Shown in pieces: positions 34,655 through 43,833 of a stretch of 64,000 bases of DNA (within the stretch, counting starts at the first letter, position 1; each line of letters opens with the position of its first letter). This DNA is from an uncultured Roseivirga sp. GTDB lineage: Bacteria; Bacteroidota; Bacteroidia; Cytophagales; Cyclobacteriaceae. The position numbers and the translations under genes are program-made. The notes below the pieces were generated by a model that saw only the letters and a program-made list of their open reading frames with translations, did not search any database and was not told where the DNA came from. Location: contig CANLOY010000003.1 in NCBI GenBank assembly GCA_947493005.1, positions 620,001-684,000 of the forward strand, written 5' to 3'.

Positions 34655-37600
34655 ATGAGCAACATTAAACTTCAAGATTCCTACTTCAGAAGAATCTTAC
34701 TAGTATGTTTAACTGCTCTACTTAGTGCCCCCTTGATGTTCGGGCAAAAAGTAGACATGGACATATTCAAAAATATGAAGGCCCGAAGCGTTGGGCCGGC
34801 TGGCATGAGTGGACGTATTACTTCCATTGATGTCGTAGAAAACAATCCTGATATCATTTTCGCGGGTGCTGCCTCTGGTGGTCTTTGGCGTTCTACAGGT
34901 GGTGGCCTTAACTGGGAACCATTGTTTGATGACGAAGCTGTTCTGGGCATTGGTGCCATAGAAATTTATCAGCCCAATCCAGATATCATTTGGGTAGGAA
35001 CTGGTGAAGGCAACCCAAGAAACTCTGTTAGTAGTGGTTATGGAGTTTATAAATCGATTGATGGCGGTGATACCTGGGAATTGATGGGACTTGAAAAGAC
35101 CAGAAACATTCACAGAATCTACATTCACCCTAATGACCCTAACATTGTTTATGTAGGAGCTATCGGTTCACCTTGGGGTGAGCATGAAGAAAGAGGCCTA
35201 TTCAGAACTACTGACGGAGGTAAAACCTGGGAGAAAATCCTTTACAATAACAACCTTACGGGAGTTGCTGATATGGTAGCAGACCCTGAAAACCCAAATA
35301 AAATCTTTGTTGCCATGTGGGAACATAAGAGATGGCCTTGGTTTTTCAAATCTGGAGGAAAAGGCTCTGGACTTTATGTTACTTACGATGGTGGAGATAC
35401 TTTCAAAAACCTTACAGGAAAAGATGGCCTGCCAAAAGGTGACTATGGTAGAATTGGTCTAGCCATTTCAAAAAGTAACCCTGATTACGTTTATGCGATG
35501 ATCGAGAACAAGTCCAATGGCCTTTTCAGATCAACTGACGGAGGTAAGAAATGGGAACTGAGAGGTTCTGCTTCCAAAACCCCTAACATGGGTGACAGAC
35601 CTTTTTACTATTCAGATATTTATGTTGATCCTAACAATGAAAACAGGTTGTATAGCTTGTATTCAAGAGTTTCAATGTCAGAGGATGGTGGTAAATCATT
35701 TTCTGTGATCCTTCCTTATTCTGGAGTTCATCCAGATCATCATGCATGGTGGATTCACCCAGAAGACCCTTCTTACATGATAGATGGAAATGATGGTGGA
35801 TTGAATATTACTAGGGACAGAGGTAGAACATGGAGATTTACAGAAAAACTTCCTGTTGGTCAGTTCTATCATATCAATGTAGATAACGACTTCCCGTACA
35901 ACTTATATGGTGGAATGCAAGATAATGGTTCATGGGTAGGCCCAGCTTATGTATTCAATTTTGCCGGAATCTTAAATTCAGATTGGCAGGAATTAAGTTT
36001 TGGTGACGGCTTTGATGTAGCTCCAATCCCTGGAGATTCTCGCTACGGATATACTATGTCTCAACAAGGAAATGTATCTCGTTATGACAGAGTAAGTGGT
36101 TACAACAAAACAGTAAGACCTACTTCTCCTGATACAGCTATTGATCTAAGGTTTAACTGGAATGCCCCTGTTGCTATTGATCCACATAATGCCAATGGCG
36201 TTTACTATGCTTCACAGCATTTGCACTATAGCTCAAACAGAGGTGACGACTGGGAAGTAATTTCTCCTGACTTGACCACGAATGATCCTGAAAAACAAAA
36301 GCAAGGTGAAAGTGGTGGTATTACAATTGACGCTACCGGTGCTGAAAACCACACCACTATTTTGTCAATTGCTCCTAGCCCGGTTGACAGAAACGTGATC
36401 TACGTTGGAACTGATGATGGTAACGTTCAGGTAACTCAAGACAGAGGTGCTAACTGGACCAATGTAGCAGCAAACTTACCAGGTTTACCTGCTGGTAGCT
36501 GGATACCACAAATCAGAGCTTCTAAATACAATGCTGGTGAAGCTTTCTTAGTTGCTAACGATTATAGAAGAAACAATTGGTCAGCTTACGCTTACCATAC
36601 TACCGATTATGGTCAGACATGGACAAGAATAGCGGATGACAGCCAGGTATTCGGTTATACGCTTTCTATTCTTCAAGATCCAATTGAGCCCAATTTGATG
36701 TTCTTAGGTTCTGAAAACGGGTTATATGTGAGTTTCGATAAGGGAAAGAACTGGAACAAATGGAATCATGGTTATCCAAATGCTTCTACAATGGACTTAG
36801 CTTATCAGGAAAGAGAGCATGATCTTGCCATCGGTACTTTCGGAAGAGCATTCTACATTTTAGATGATATTCGGCCATTAAGAGCTTTTGCCGCTGCAGG
36901 TTTTGACAATGCCTTAAACTCAGACATAGTTGTATTTGATGTAAATGATGCATATCAAATGACTTACAGACAGCCTGCTGGTATGAGATTCCCTGCCGAT
37001 GGTGGATCTTACCAAGGTGCTAATAAATTCTTCTTTGGTGCTCAGGTGAAATACTGGGTTAGAGCTGATGCTAAAAAAGAGAAGAAAGAAGAAGCAAAAG
37101 GTAAAAAGAAGAAAAGAGGTAAAAAGGCAAAAGATGCAGAAAAAGATGCTCCTAAGCCTAAAAAGTTACCTTCTAAAATTAAAATGACGGTATTAAATGC
37201 CGCAGGTGACACAGTAAGAACTTCTTCAGGAAGAGTGAAGAAAGGTGCTATGAATACCATTACCTGGGACTTGAGAAGAAGAAACCCCTACCCTGTTGAG
37301 CGCAGAGGCGGTGGTGGACCTCAGTTCAGAGGTGGTAACTTTGGACCTGGAGGACCTGGCGGTGGAGGCAACCGTGAACAAACTGCCGGTTCTGTAATGC
37401 CAGGTGACTACACTATTGTTCTGGAATATGGAGATCATAAGATTGAAAAACCAGTTAAAGTACACTATGACCCTCGTATTGATGTGAACACATCTGTTTG
37501 GAGAGCTAAGCAAAACTTTGAAGATGAAGTGCTTAAGATGTCGCAAACTTGGTCTAAGGTTACTAATAGAGTAAGAAGTGCCAACGACATTATTGAAAAG

Positions 37601-37978
37601 GTAAAAGCACAGATGAAAAATGCTGATAAAGCAGCTGTTAAAGACCTGAAGAAAGCTATGGATACTTTGAATACTCAATTCACTGCTGTAAGAAAAGTAA
37701 CTATAGGCCTTCCAAGACCAAGAGGACAGGGAATAATCAGAAACAATGTTCCAACTGCTGGTACTTGGATTTCTCAGGCGAGAAGATATGCTGGTTCAAG
37801 GCTTACTGCTCCAGGTCCTAACGAAAGACAGTTGTTGGAGAATGCTGAAAAAATGATGAGTGAAGCAATGCAAATTGTAAATGACTTCTTCTCAAATGCA
37901 TGGCCAGAGTTTAAGAAGGTCTATGACAACACTGACATGGGCTACTTCAAAGATTTCTCAGAGCCAATTAGAAATTAG
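34655..37978 (+). CDS. Exported BNR/VPS10-like beta-propeller protein (about 11 Asp-box repeats)
   Basis: Large exported protein of 1107 residues with a signal peptide ending near APLMFGQ (31). About eleven BNR/Asp-box motifs (S/T-x-D-x-G-x-T-W) run through residues 75-740, for example SIDGGDTWE, TTDGGKTWE, STDGGKKWE, EDGGKSF, DRGANWTN and DKGKNWNK. This is a sortilin/sialidase-type double propeller. After it comes a lysine-rich low-complexity linker (about 805-835), a beta-sandwich, a glycine-rich tract (about 880-905) and a helical C-terminus. Such proteins are often labelled glycosyl hydrolase, but no catalytic residues are evident. A good terminator follows. Confidence 0.8.
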   Translation: MSNIKLQDSYFRRILLVCLTALLSAPLMFGQKVDMDIFKNMKARSVGPAGMSGRITSIDVVENNPDIIFAGAASGGLWRSTGGGLNWEPLFDDEAVLGIGAIEIYQPNPDIIWVGTGEGNPRNSVSSGYGVYKSIDGGDTWELMGLEKTRNIHRIYIHPNDPNIVYVGAIGSPWGEHEERGLFRTTDGGKTWEKILYNNNLTGVADMVADPENPNKIFVAMWEHKRWPWFFKSGGKGSGLYVTYDGGDTFKNLTGKDGLPKGDYGRIGLAISKSNPDYVYAMIENKSNGLFRSTDGGKKWELRGSASKTPNMGDRPFYYSDIYVDPNNENRLYSLYSRVSMSEDGGKSFSVILPYSGVHPDHHAWWIHPEDPSYMIDGNDGGLNITRDRGRTWRFTEKLPVGQFYHINVDNDFPYNLYGGMQDNGSWVGPAYVFNFAGILNSDWQELSFGDGFDVAPIPGDSRYGYTMSQQGNVSRYDRVSGYNKTVRPTSPDTAIDLRFNWNAPVAIDPHNANGVYYASQHLHYSSNRGDDWEVISPDLTTNDPEKQKQGESGGITIDATGAENHTTILSIAPSPVDRNVIYVGTDDGNVQVTQDRGANWTNVAANLPGLPAGSWIPQIRASKYNAGEAFLVANDYRRNNWSAYAYHTTDYGQTWTRIADDSQVFGYTLSILQDPIEPNLMFLGSENGLYVSFDKGKNWNKWNHGYPNASTMDLAYQEREHDLAIGTFGRAFYILDDIRPLRAFAAAGFDNALNSDIVVFDVNDAYQMTYRQPAGMRFPADGGSYQGANKFFFGAQVKYWVRADAKKEKKEEAKGKKKKRGKKAKDAEKDAPKPKKLPSKIKMTVLNAAGDTVRTSSGRVKKGAMNTITWDLRRRNPYPVERRGGGGPQFRGGNFGPGGPGGGGNREQTAGSVMPGDYTIVLEYGDHKIEKPVKVHYDPRIDVNTSVWRAKQNFEDEVLKMSQTWSKVTNRVRSANDIIEKVKAQMKNADKAAVKDLKKAMDTLNTQFTAVRKVTIGLPRPRGQGIIRNNVPTAGTWISQARRYAGSRLTAPGPNERQLLENAEKMMSEAMQIVNDFFSNAWPEFKKVYDNTDMGYFKDFSEPIRN

Positions 37979-38000
37979 TGTACTTGACAAAGTACTTCAG

Positions 38001-38036
38001 AAAAGCTTGTCTCAATAATGGGGCAAGCTTTTTTTA
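38001..38036 (+). terminator. Rho-independent terminator between convergent genes
   Basis: A 13-bp stem (two G-T pairs) AAAAGCTTGTCTC / GGGGCAAGCTTTT with loop AATAAT is followed by a T-run (38029-38035). It ends the BNR-propeller gene. On the minus strand the stem is followed by TTTT, so it may also serve the T9SS-cargo gene. Confidence 0.8.
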
Positions 38037-38047
38037 TTATTCTAACC

Positions 38048-41000
38048 TTAGTTGATAATTACTCTTTTATCAACCTTCTTAAAACCTGAGGTCACTCTTA
38101 GTATGTATAGCCCTTTCTTGATATTTCCAGGTATTTCTATTCTATTTTGACGTGTAGAATTTCCATTCATTTTTTTAGAGAGCACTTTTTGACCAGTAAG
38201 ATTATAAAGCTCAACCAAAGTCTGTGTGCCACTCTCTATTAACCCCATGACCTTTAAATTTAAAATTTCTCCTCTACTCACTGGATTAGGATAAACTTCC
38301 ACCGACAACTCAGGAAAGGCTTCTACTTTAACATACACTGATTGAATTTCTGAATACTCAAAATATCCATTGAAGTCAGTTTGCTTCAAACGATAAAAAG
38401 ACCTGCCTGAAATGGGGTATTGATCAATGGTTGAATAGGTCAATAATTCGCTCGAACTCCCAGCCCCTTTCACCATCTTCACTATCTCGAATTCCCTGCC
38501 ATCAACTGACCTTTCTATTGTAAAAAACTCATTATCCAATTCGCTGGCAGTTTTCCATTCAAGTTTAACTGTAGCGTCTATAGCTTCTGCGGTAAAACTC
38601 ACTAAATCAATTGGAAGCCTCAGGTCAGTATTGTCCATGGCATATAAATCACCAAAGTTATCCGCTCCCGTAATTGTAACGGTATTGGTTGTCGAGTTTA
38701 CAACTCCTTTCTCGTGCCAATCTTTAAATGCATAACCGGGAGGAGTCCTGTAAAAAGCACCAATCATATTGGATTCAGTACCTATCACATCAGCATCGAC
38801 ATAAACAAACGACACATTATAATCAGGAGTCAAAATATCATTTCCTGAAACGGTCCAATAACGACTAATGTAATCTGTAGAAGTCGTCCCATCATCATCT
38901 CCTCCTAAAGGTATGTTGTTGGCGTCCTTGTTGGGATGAACGGCATCAGTAAGCGAAAACTCTACATAAGGATTTCCGCCCAATGTACCACCCACCAAAG
39001 TAAAATCCGTGATGGGAGAATAATTTCCGGAGTTATCTCCAATTGGTATAAAAATGGAACCACCTGTTGTAGTGTAGTATTTCCTCACCATCCCAGCCCC
39101 ATTCATTCTGATAAAATCGTCCATATCTGCACCGGTAACAGCCGCGGCATCTCCAAATTCCAGATCAAAATCGCCAAGCATTATATCGCCTTCGGTAATG
39201 GACAAAGTACCATTTACACGTACATTTTCAATCAGGTTAATACTTTGGTAGCCTCCTGTATTCGTATTTATAATCACATTATAATAATCATTGTTGGCCG
39301 ACACAGTTGGCCTCCATTGCTGACTGAAATAAGTTCCTGCGTACTCTACTGTATTACCTGTATCGGAGGCCGAAAAACTGGTAATATCAAAGTTACTACC
39401 CGTGCTATTGTTCCCCTTGAAAGTTAACTTACCTCCCGTTCCGTTGACAAACTCACCCGTTCCGCTTAAAGTAAAAAGCACCGATAAATCTGCTGTATTG
39501 GTATAAGAAGAAGGACTGTTGATCAGAATGTCGGGTATCGTCATAGGACTGGTTCCACTAATTGTCCCCGTTGTTTTAGAAAGCGAATAGACACTGCTTC
39601 CATATGCTGGCCCTCCATTGAAAGTGCCATTATTCTCAATATCCCCCGAAATGGAGAAATTATTCGTCTGTGTTACATTCCAGATTCCCCCGGAAGCTAC
39701 AATCAAATCTCCAAGACTTTTTGAACCACTTGACCCACTAAATGTTATTGTACCATTCACCGTTGTTACCCCTGTCGAATTCAAGACCGCATCAGTGATA
39801 ATCAGTTCTTTTCCGGCCGTTACAGAGATATTTACCGGAGCAAAAGTACCGGAGGTAAACTGCGCGGTTCCATCCAAAAAATTAAAAGTATTGCCCACAG
39901 CAACGTTTGTCCCTGAAGAAGACAATGCCGTCCCCGTGTGCAAAGTCAGGTTATTGCTCACATTCAAGCTTCCGCCTTGCAATGTTACAGGTATCGAATA
40001 CTGAGCACTACCGGTATTAAGCACCGATGTGCCATCTAAATAGAATAGCCCGCTAAAAACACCAAGGTCACCCGATACATTGACTGTCCCAAAGTTATGA
40101 TCATACTGTCCCCCCGTCATCACTACATCACCCAATACATTGGTAACACCCGCACCATTATTAGGAGTAAACTCTCCACCTTGGATAAGTAAATCGTTAT
40201 GTACTGTTACAGTTACTGCATTCACTTCCAGAGTTCCGCTTTCCAGACTTAAATTATTCAAAACAGACAAGCTACTACCAAAGTTTATTGTCCCACTACT
40301 CTTTTGAACTACCAAATCATAAAAATCACCTGAAAACGTTGTTGGGTTACCATATCCGGTATATGTAACAATATTTCCTACACTAGACGCATCAAATGTA
40401 GAGACGGTAAAAGGGCCTCCGTTCTGTAGCTCAAGTTGGCCACCGGTACCATTTGTGAATGCCCCATTTCCGCTCATATCGTTCCTAATCTGTATACTTC
40501 CTGTATTGGTATAACTGGCTGGAGCGTTGAAAACGGCAGTATGAAGACTTATCAGGTTTGAGCCAGATATATTACCTGTCGAACTGGTAAAGTTAAAGAC
40601 CTGCCCAAAGCTATTTGCCGAAAAGGTGCCATTATTGGTAACATCCCCAGTAATGTAATAGGTATCAAGTCCCAAATATTCCAATACTCCACCAGCATTG
40701 ATCAGGATATCCCCTAATGACTTGTTTTGGCCGAAGCCTGATAACGACAATGTACCATCAATTGTAGACTGCCCTGATACTGTAAAATCAATGGCACCTA
40801 CGGCAAGTGTTGTTCCCGACTGGACATTCAAGTCTCCTGATGCTACAAACTGATGTGTCGTTGAATAACCCGTAATACTGGAACTTGCACTAACATTGAC
40901 ATCATTCCCAATAGAAACCAATAGGTCTTTAGTATACTCAAGGGTTCCTCCTGCAAATGTTAAGTTAAGTCCGAAAGCATCTACTTTCAAGCTTATAGTG

Positions 41001-41197
41001 TGTGTTGCTAAAATGATCACATCATCGTTGGCATCTGGCACACCATCAGCATCAAATCCACTTATTATATTCCAAGACGAGGCCTTGTCCCAAGCTCCAC
41101 TCTTTTTTCTACTCTGGAAAACTGCCTGGGAAAAAACAACCTCACTGCACACAACAGCCAAACTGGTAATTAAAAATATGTGTTTCAGAAGTTTCAT
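38048..41197 (-). CDS. Type IX secretion cargo protein with beta-helix-like repeats
   Basis: Surface or secreted protein of 1049 residues. The signal peptide ends near EVVFSQ (24). It begins with the Bacteroidota opening GAWDKASSWN...GVPDANDDVII, seen in G8-like/right-handed beta-helix exoproteins. The region 100-700 is threonine/serine/glycine/asparagine-rich beta-repeat. It contains a long internal duplication: about 144-300 and 480-640 share the order SLGD-GG, SGD-NNGTF, TG-ISG, SYTNT, FTNGTGG. The last 80 residues are a type A T9SS sorting domain (VEVYPNPVSRGE, GLYILRVTSG, KRVIIN). Ligand or enzyme activity unknown. Confidence 0.82.
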   Translation of the reverse strand: MKLLKHIFLITSLAVVCSEVVFSQAVFQSRKKSGAWDKASSWNIISGFDADGVPDANDDVIILATHTISLKVDAFGLNLTFAGGTLEYTKDLLVSIGNDVNVSASSSITGYSTTHQFVASGDLNVQSGTTLAVGAIDFTVSGQSTIDGTLSLSGFGQNKSLGDILINAGGVLEYLGLDTYYITGDVTNNGTFSANSFGQVFNFTSSTGNISGSNLISLHTAVFNAPASYTNTGSIQIRNDMSGNGAFTNGTGGQLELQNGGPFTVSTFDASSVGNIVTYTGYGNPTTFSGDFYDLVVQKSSGTINFGSSLSVLNNLSLESGTLEVNAVTVTVHNDLLIQGGEFTPNNGAGVTNVLGDVVMTGGQYDHNFGTVNVSGDLGVFSGLFYLDGTSVLNTGSAQYSIPVTLQGGSLNVSNNLTLHTGTALSSSGTNVAVGNTFNFLDGTAQFTSGTFAPVNISVTAGKELIITDAVLNSTGVTTVNGTITFSGSSGSKSLGDLIVASGGIWNVTQTNNFSISGDIENNGTFNGGPAYGSSVYSLSKTTGTISGTSPMTIPDILINSPSSYTNTADLSVLFTLSGTGEFVNGTGGKLTFKGNNSTGSNFDITSFSASDTGNTVEYAGTYFSQQWRPTVSANNDYYNVIINTNTGGYQSINLIENVRVNGTLSITEGDIMLGDFDLEFGDAAAVTGADMDDFIRMNGAGMVRKYYTTTGGSIFIPIGDNSGNYSPITDFTLVGGTLGGNPYVEFSLTDAVHPNKDANNIPLGGDDDGTTSTDYISRYWTVSGNDILTPDYNVSFVYVDADVIGTESNMIGAFYRTPPGYAFKDWHEKGVVNSTTNTVTITGADNFGDLYAMDNTDLRLPIDLVSFTAEAIDATVKLEWKTASELDNEFFTIERSVDGREFEIVKMVKGAGSSSELLTYSTIDQYPISGRSFYRLKQTDFNGYFEYSEIQSVYVKVEAFPELSVEVYPNPVSRGEILNLKVMGLIESGTQTLVELYNLTGQKVLSKKMNGNSTRQNRIEIPGNIKKGLYILRVTSGFKKVDKRVIIN

Positions 41198-41689
41198 TCT
41201 CCTATCAGGTCGGGTATCGTTAAGGTTTTAGATAACCGAACCTTTAGGATCAAAAGATTTGCCAGCCAGGGGCTCCCCTCTCATAATAAAACATGGTATG
41301 CTGTATGCCGTGCTCTGACTTATAACACCCATCGACTCGATAAAGGCTCTACAGATAGCCATAAAAGAATTTGCCGTAAAAAATGAACGACAACCACCTA
41401 CAATGAACAAACAAAATATACTGACCAACTACATTGCTCAAAGGGAGTATTCATACTTATAAAACGTTGAACTCATGGTGTAATAATCAAAGATTTTCGT
41501 GCCGAGAGGCGCAAATAATTATCGGACAAATGCCTTGAAAATCATCTACAACCATAGAGACCGTTGTTTAATTTTTCCCATTTTGAGAATTTTGTTCTCC
41601 CTCTGGACTCGAACAAATAGAAACACCTTAGTCCAGTTCCTGCTTTGCTACTTCTTCCTTTAACCTTATTTTCGCATCAAACGAATGAT
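41198..41689. other. 492-bp gene-free stretch between the T9SS cargo gene and menB
   Basis: No reading frame here shows a recognisable protein: two short frames (41180-41386 plus, 41228-41428 minus) overlap each other and have no family motif. A small imperfect repeat, AAGGTT/AACCTT (41222-41244), lies just upstream of the minus-strand gene and could be part of its 5' untranslated region. I see no tRNA, no TAnnTTTG match in either direction and no repeat array. It presumably holds the two divergent promoters. Confidence 0.5.
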
Positions 41690-42535
41690 ATGAGTAAAGT
41701 AGCCTGGAAAACCGTAAAAGAGTATCAAGACATTACCTATAAAAAGTCAGGTGATGGAGTTGCTAGAATTGCTTTCAACCGGCCTGAAGTAAGAAATGCT
41801 TTTAGGCCAAGAACTGTTGGAGAACTATTCGAAGCACTGTTAGATGCCCGTGAAGATACTTCAATTGGCGTGGTTTTGCTTTCAGGCGAAGGGCCTTCTG
41901 CTAAAGATGGTGGTTGGGCTTTTTGTTCAGGTGGAGATCAGAATGCCAGAGGTCATCAAGGCTACGTAGACGATGATGGCATGCCAAGGCTTAATATTCT
42001 GGAAGTGCAACGCCTAATTCGTTTTATGCCTAAAGTGGTGATTTGCGTTGTTCCCGGATGGGCCGTTGGAGGTGGACATAGCCTTCATACAGTTTGCGAT
42101 CTTACATTAGCCAGTAAAGAGCATGCTATTTTTAAGCAGACTGATGCTGATGTGACAAGCTTCGATGGTGGGTATGGATCTGCCTATCTGGCAAAAATGG
42201 TTGGTCAGAAACGTGCTCGTGAGATTTTCTTCTTAGGAAGGAACTACTCAGCTCAGGAAGCCTTTGAAATGGGAATGGTTAACGCTGTCATTCCTCATGC
42301 TGAACTTGAAGACACAGCCTATGACTGGGCTCAGGAAATTTTAGAAAAGTCCCCTACTTCTATTAAAATGCTCAAATTCGCTTTTAACCTAACCGATGAT
42401 GGTATGGTAGGTCAGCAAGTATTTGCGGGAGAAGCTACTCGTTTAGCGTATATGACCGAAGAAGCTAAAGAAGGCAGAAATGCATTTCTCGAAAAACGTA
42501 AGCCGAACTTCAAAAATATCAAGTGGATACCATAA
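41690..42535 (+). CDS. menB: 1,4-Dihydroxy-2-naphthoyl-CoA synthase
   Basis: Crotonase-fold enzyme of 281 residues that closes the second ring of the naphthoquinone from o-succinylbenzoyl-CoA. ATG 41690 gives MSKVAWKTVKEYQDITYKK, a standard N-terminus; upstream in-frame codons add only a non-conserved leader. MenB features are FNRPEVRNAFRPRTV, AFCSGGDQNARGHQGY (oxyanion-hole loop), GWAVGGGHSLHTVCDL, and FDGGYGSAYLAKMVGQKRARE, which carries the MenB-specific SFDGG. It lies about 9 kb from menE; menA and menC are not in the window. Confidence 0.94.
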   Translation: MSKVAWKTVKEYQDITYKKSGDGVARIAFNRPEVRNAFRPRTVGELFEALLDAREDTSIGVVLLSGEGPSAKDGGWAFCSGGDQNARGHQGYVDDDGMPRLNILEVQRLIRFMPKVVICVVPGWAVGGGHSLHTVCDLTLASKEHAIFKQTDADVTSFDGGYGSAYLAKMVGQKRAREIFFLGRNYSAQEAFEMGMVNAVIPHAELEDTAYDWAQEILEKSPTSIKMLKFAFNLTDDGMVGQQVFAGEATRLAYMTEEAKEGRNAFLEKRKPNFKNIKWIP

Positions 42536-42558
42536 TAAGTATATAGTCGATAGTTATC

Positions 42559-42584
42559 GGTCCATAGTCTATTGACTATTGACC
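42559..42584. repeat. Inverted repeat built on ATAGTC/GACTAT after menB
   Basis: GGTC-c-ATAGTC, loop TATT, GACTAT-t-GACC: an 11-bp stem with one mismatch, 24 bp after the menB stop. A further ATAGTC copy lies at 42543-42548. There is no T-run, so it is a weak terminator candidate, or a short intergenic repeat of the kind scattered in some Bacteroidota genomes. Confidence 0.5.
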
Positions 42585-42604
42585 ACCCGTAACAAAAACA
42601 ACCA

Positions 42605-43042
42605 ATGCCAATTACCATAGAAAAAGCATCTTCTGAAGACCTGAAAGACATACACCGTATGATTCTTGACTTTGCTACTTTTCAGAGAACCCCCGAAAAA
42701 GTATCAATCACGCATGAACAAATGGTTAAGGATAAAGATGTTTTTAAGGCCTTGATAGCCAAAGACAATGGGAATGCTATTGGTTTTGCTACTTACTATT
42801 TTGGATATAGTTCATGGTCTGGAAAACTTTTGTATCTGGACGATCTATATATTGAAGAGGCTCATAGAGGTACAGGAACAGGCCACCTGTTTATGGATAA
42901 ACTGGAAAGTATAGCTAAAACGGAAGGGTGTAAAAAAATGCGCTGGCTAGTTTCTAAGTGGAACGAACCAGCAATTAGTTTCTATAAAAAGCGTAGCGCT
43001 TCAATAGACAGTACGGAATATACGTGTGAAGTGAGTTTCTAG
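42605..43042 (+). CDS. GNAT-family N-acetyltransferase
   Basis: Acetyl-CoA-dependent N-acetyltransferase of 145 residues. The acetyl-CoA loop region is LYLDDLYIEEAHRGTGTGHLFMDKL (motif A, R/Q-x-x-G-x-G/A variant RGTGTG, about 92-97). The late RWLVSKWNEPAISFYKKRSA motif is typical of the diamine/thialysine acetyltransferase subgroup. Its C-terminus ends in a stop codon that is part of the first unit of a 7-bp tandem repeat, so the tail may have been altered by repeat growth. Substrate not known. Probably monocistronic. Confidence 0.8.
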   Translation: MPITIEKASSEDLKDIHRMILDFATFQRTPEKVSITHEQMVKDKDVFKALIAKDNGNAIGFATYYFGYSSWSGKLLYLDDLYIEEAHRGTGTGHLFMDKLESIAKTEGCKKMRWLVSKWNEPAISFYKKRSASIDSTEYTCEVSF

Positions 43043-43071
43043 CTTCTAGCTTCTAGCTTCTAGCTTCTAGC
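43037..43071 (+). repeat. Tandem heptamer repeat (TTCTAGC) x5
   Basis: Five perfect head-to-tail copies of TTCTAGC. The first copy supplies the TAG stop of the acetyltransferase gene. A unit length of 7 shifts frame with each copy, but every frame meets TAG, so the repeat is a multi-frame stop. Probably prone to slippage. Confidence 0.9.
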
Positions 43072-43105
43072 GAAAAACGCTCTGATACCTTGTGAAGTTT
43101 CAGAA

Positions 43106-43675
43106 CTACCTCAGCTTACCAGCAAGTACACTTACATTAGGATTAATCGGGTTGCCTGACATCCTACGCATCATTACTACTTGCCCGGTATGATAAATTG
43201 CATCTGAAATAGGGCCATTGATTGCATTCCAGAAAGGAAATTCTCCTCCATTTGCAAAGCGGATATTATAATCTTCAAAGTCCTCATCTTTACTGCTCTT
43301 AAGAATATCGACAGCTTTCTTAAAATTCAGCAAAGTAGCCTTTCTTACATTCTCGAAGCTCATGCCATCTGTGCTTTCGGGAGAGAATGTCTTCTTCTCT
43401 AATGCGCTCAAAAGAAAAACAGAGAGTCCGTGAATATGTGTTATGGTTTGCAAAGCACTACGACCATCTTTCACGGGGCTAAACTTTAAATCTTCAGCCC
43501 TAAGACCTTCGCTAGCCCAGTAATACCTGAATCCGAGTCCTTCAACCATTCGCGCTACTAAATTACCTGTACTGAAAACTTTCTCAGTTTTTTCAATAGA
43601 CTTAAATGGCAACTCTTGAGCAGTATTTAGATTAATCATAGTAACTAGGCAAATCAGGGTTAATGTATGTTTCAT
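43106..43675 (-). CDS. Exported DinB-like (four-helix bundle) protein
   Basis: DinB/YfiT-like metal-binding four-helix protein of 189 residues with an N-terminal signal sequence (MKHTLTLICLVTMINLNTAQ). Candidate metal histidines are in THIHGLSVFLLSALE (about residue 79) and AIYHTGQVVMMRRM (about residue 162). The region GLGFRYYWASEGL gives the first helix. DinB-fold proteins include bacillithiol/mycothiol-dependent transferases, but exported members have no known reaction. The gene stands alone between the acetyltransferase and the transporter. Confidence 0.68.
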   Translation of the reverse strand: MKHTLTLICLVTMINLNTAQELPFKSIEKTEKVFSTGNLVARMVEGLGFRYYWASEGLRAEDLKFSPVKDGRSALQTITHIHGLSVFLLSALEKKTFSPESTDGMSFENVRKATLLNFKKAVDILKSSKDEDFEDYNIRFANGGEFPFWNAINGPISDAIYHTGQVVMMRRMSGNPINPNVSVLAGKLR

Positions 43676-43833
43676 ATTTAGGAACTTAACTGTTTCTTAT
43701 ATTGTGGTAATTATCCAAAGATTATTTTTCTAATCCTAACCCTATCAAAAAGATCAGTTCAATCTCAGCCAAATTCGTTCAAACCTTAAAAAAACTGAGA
43801 CAACCAGTTTTCTGGCCTCCATTTATCCTATTA

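Noticed and set aside
37069-37170. Lysine-rich tract in the BNR protein considered as a frameshift artefact
   Set aside because: The frame is continuous before and after, and the beta-sandwich that follows reads normally.
38936-39427. 163-codon plus-strand frame opposite the T9SS cargo gene
   Set aside because: Antisense shadow; the repetitive coding strand keeps the frame open by chance.
39618-40004. 128-codon plus-strand frame opposite the T9SS cargo gene
   Set aside because: Its Val/Pro/Thr-rich composition is the complement of the repeats on the coding strand; no start signal.
41180-41428. Short frames on both strands in the gap before menB
   Set aside because: They overlap each other, are rich in rare combinations and show no known domain.
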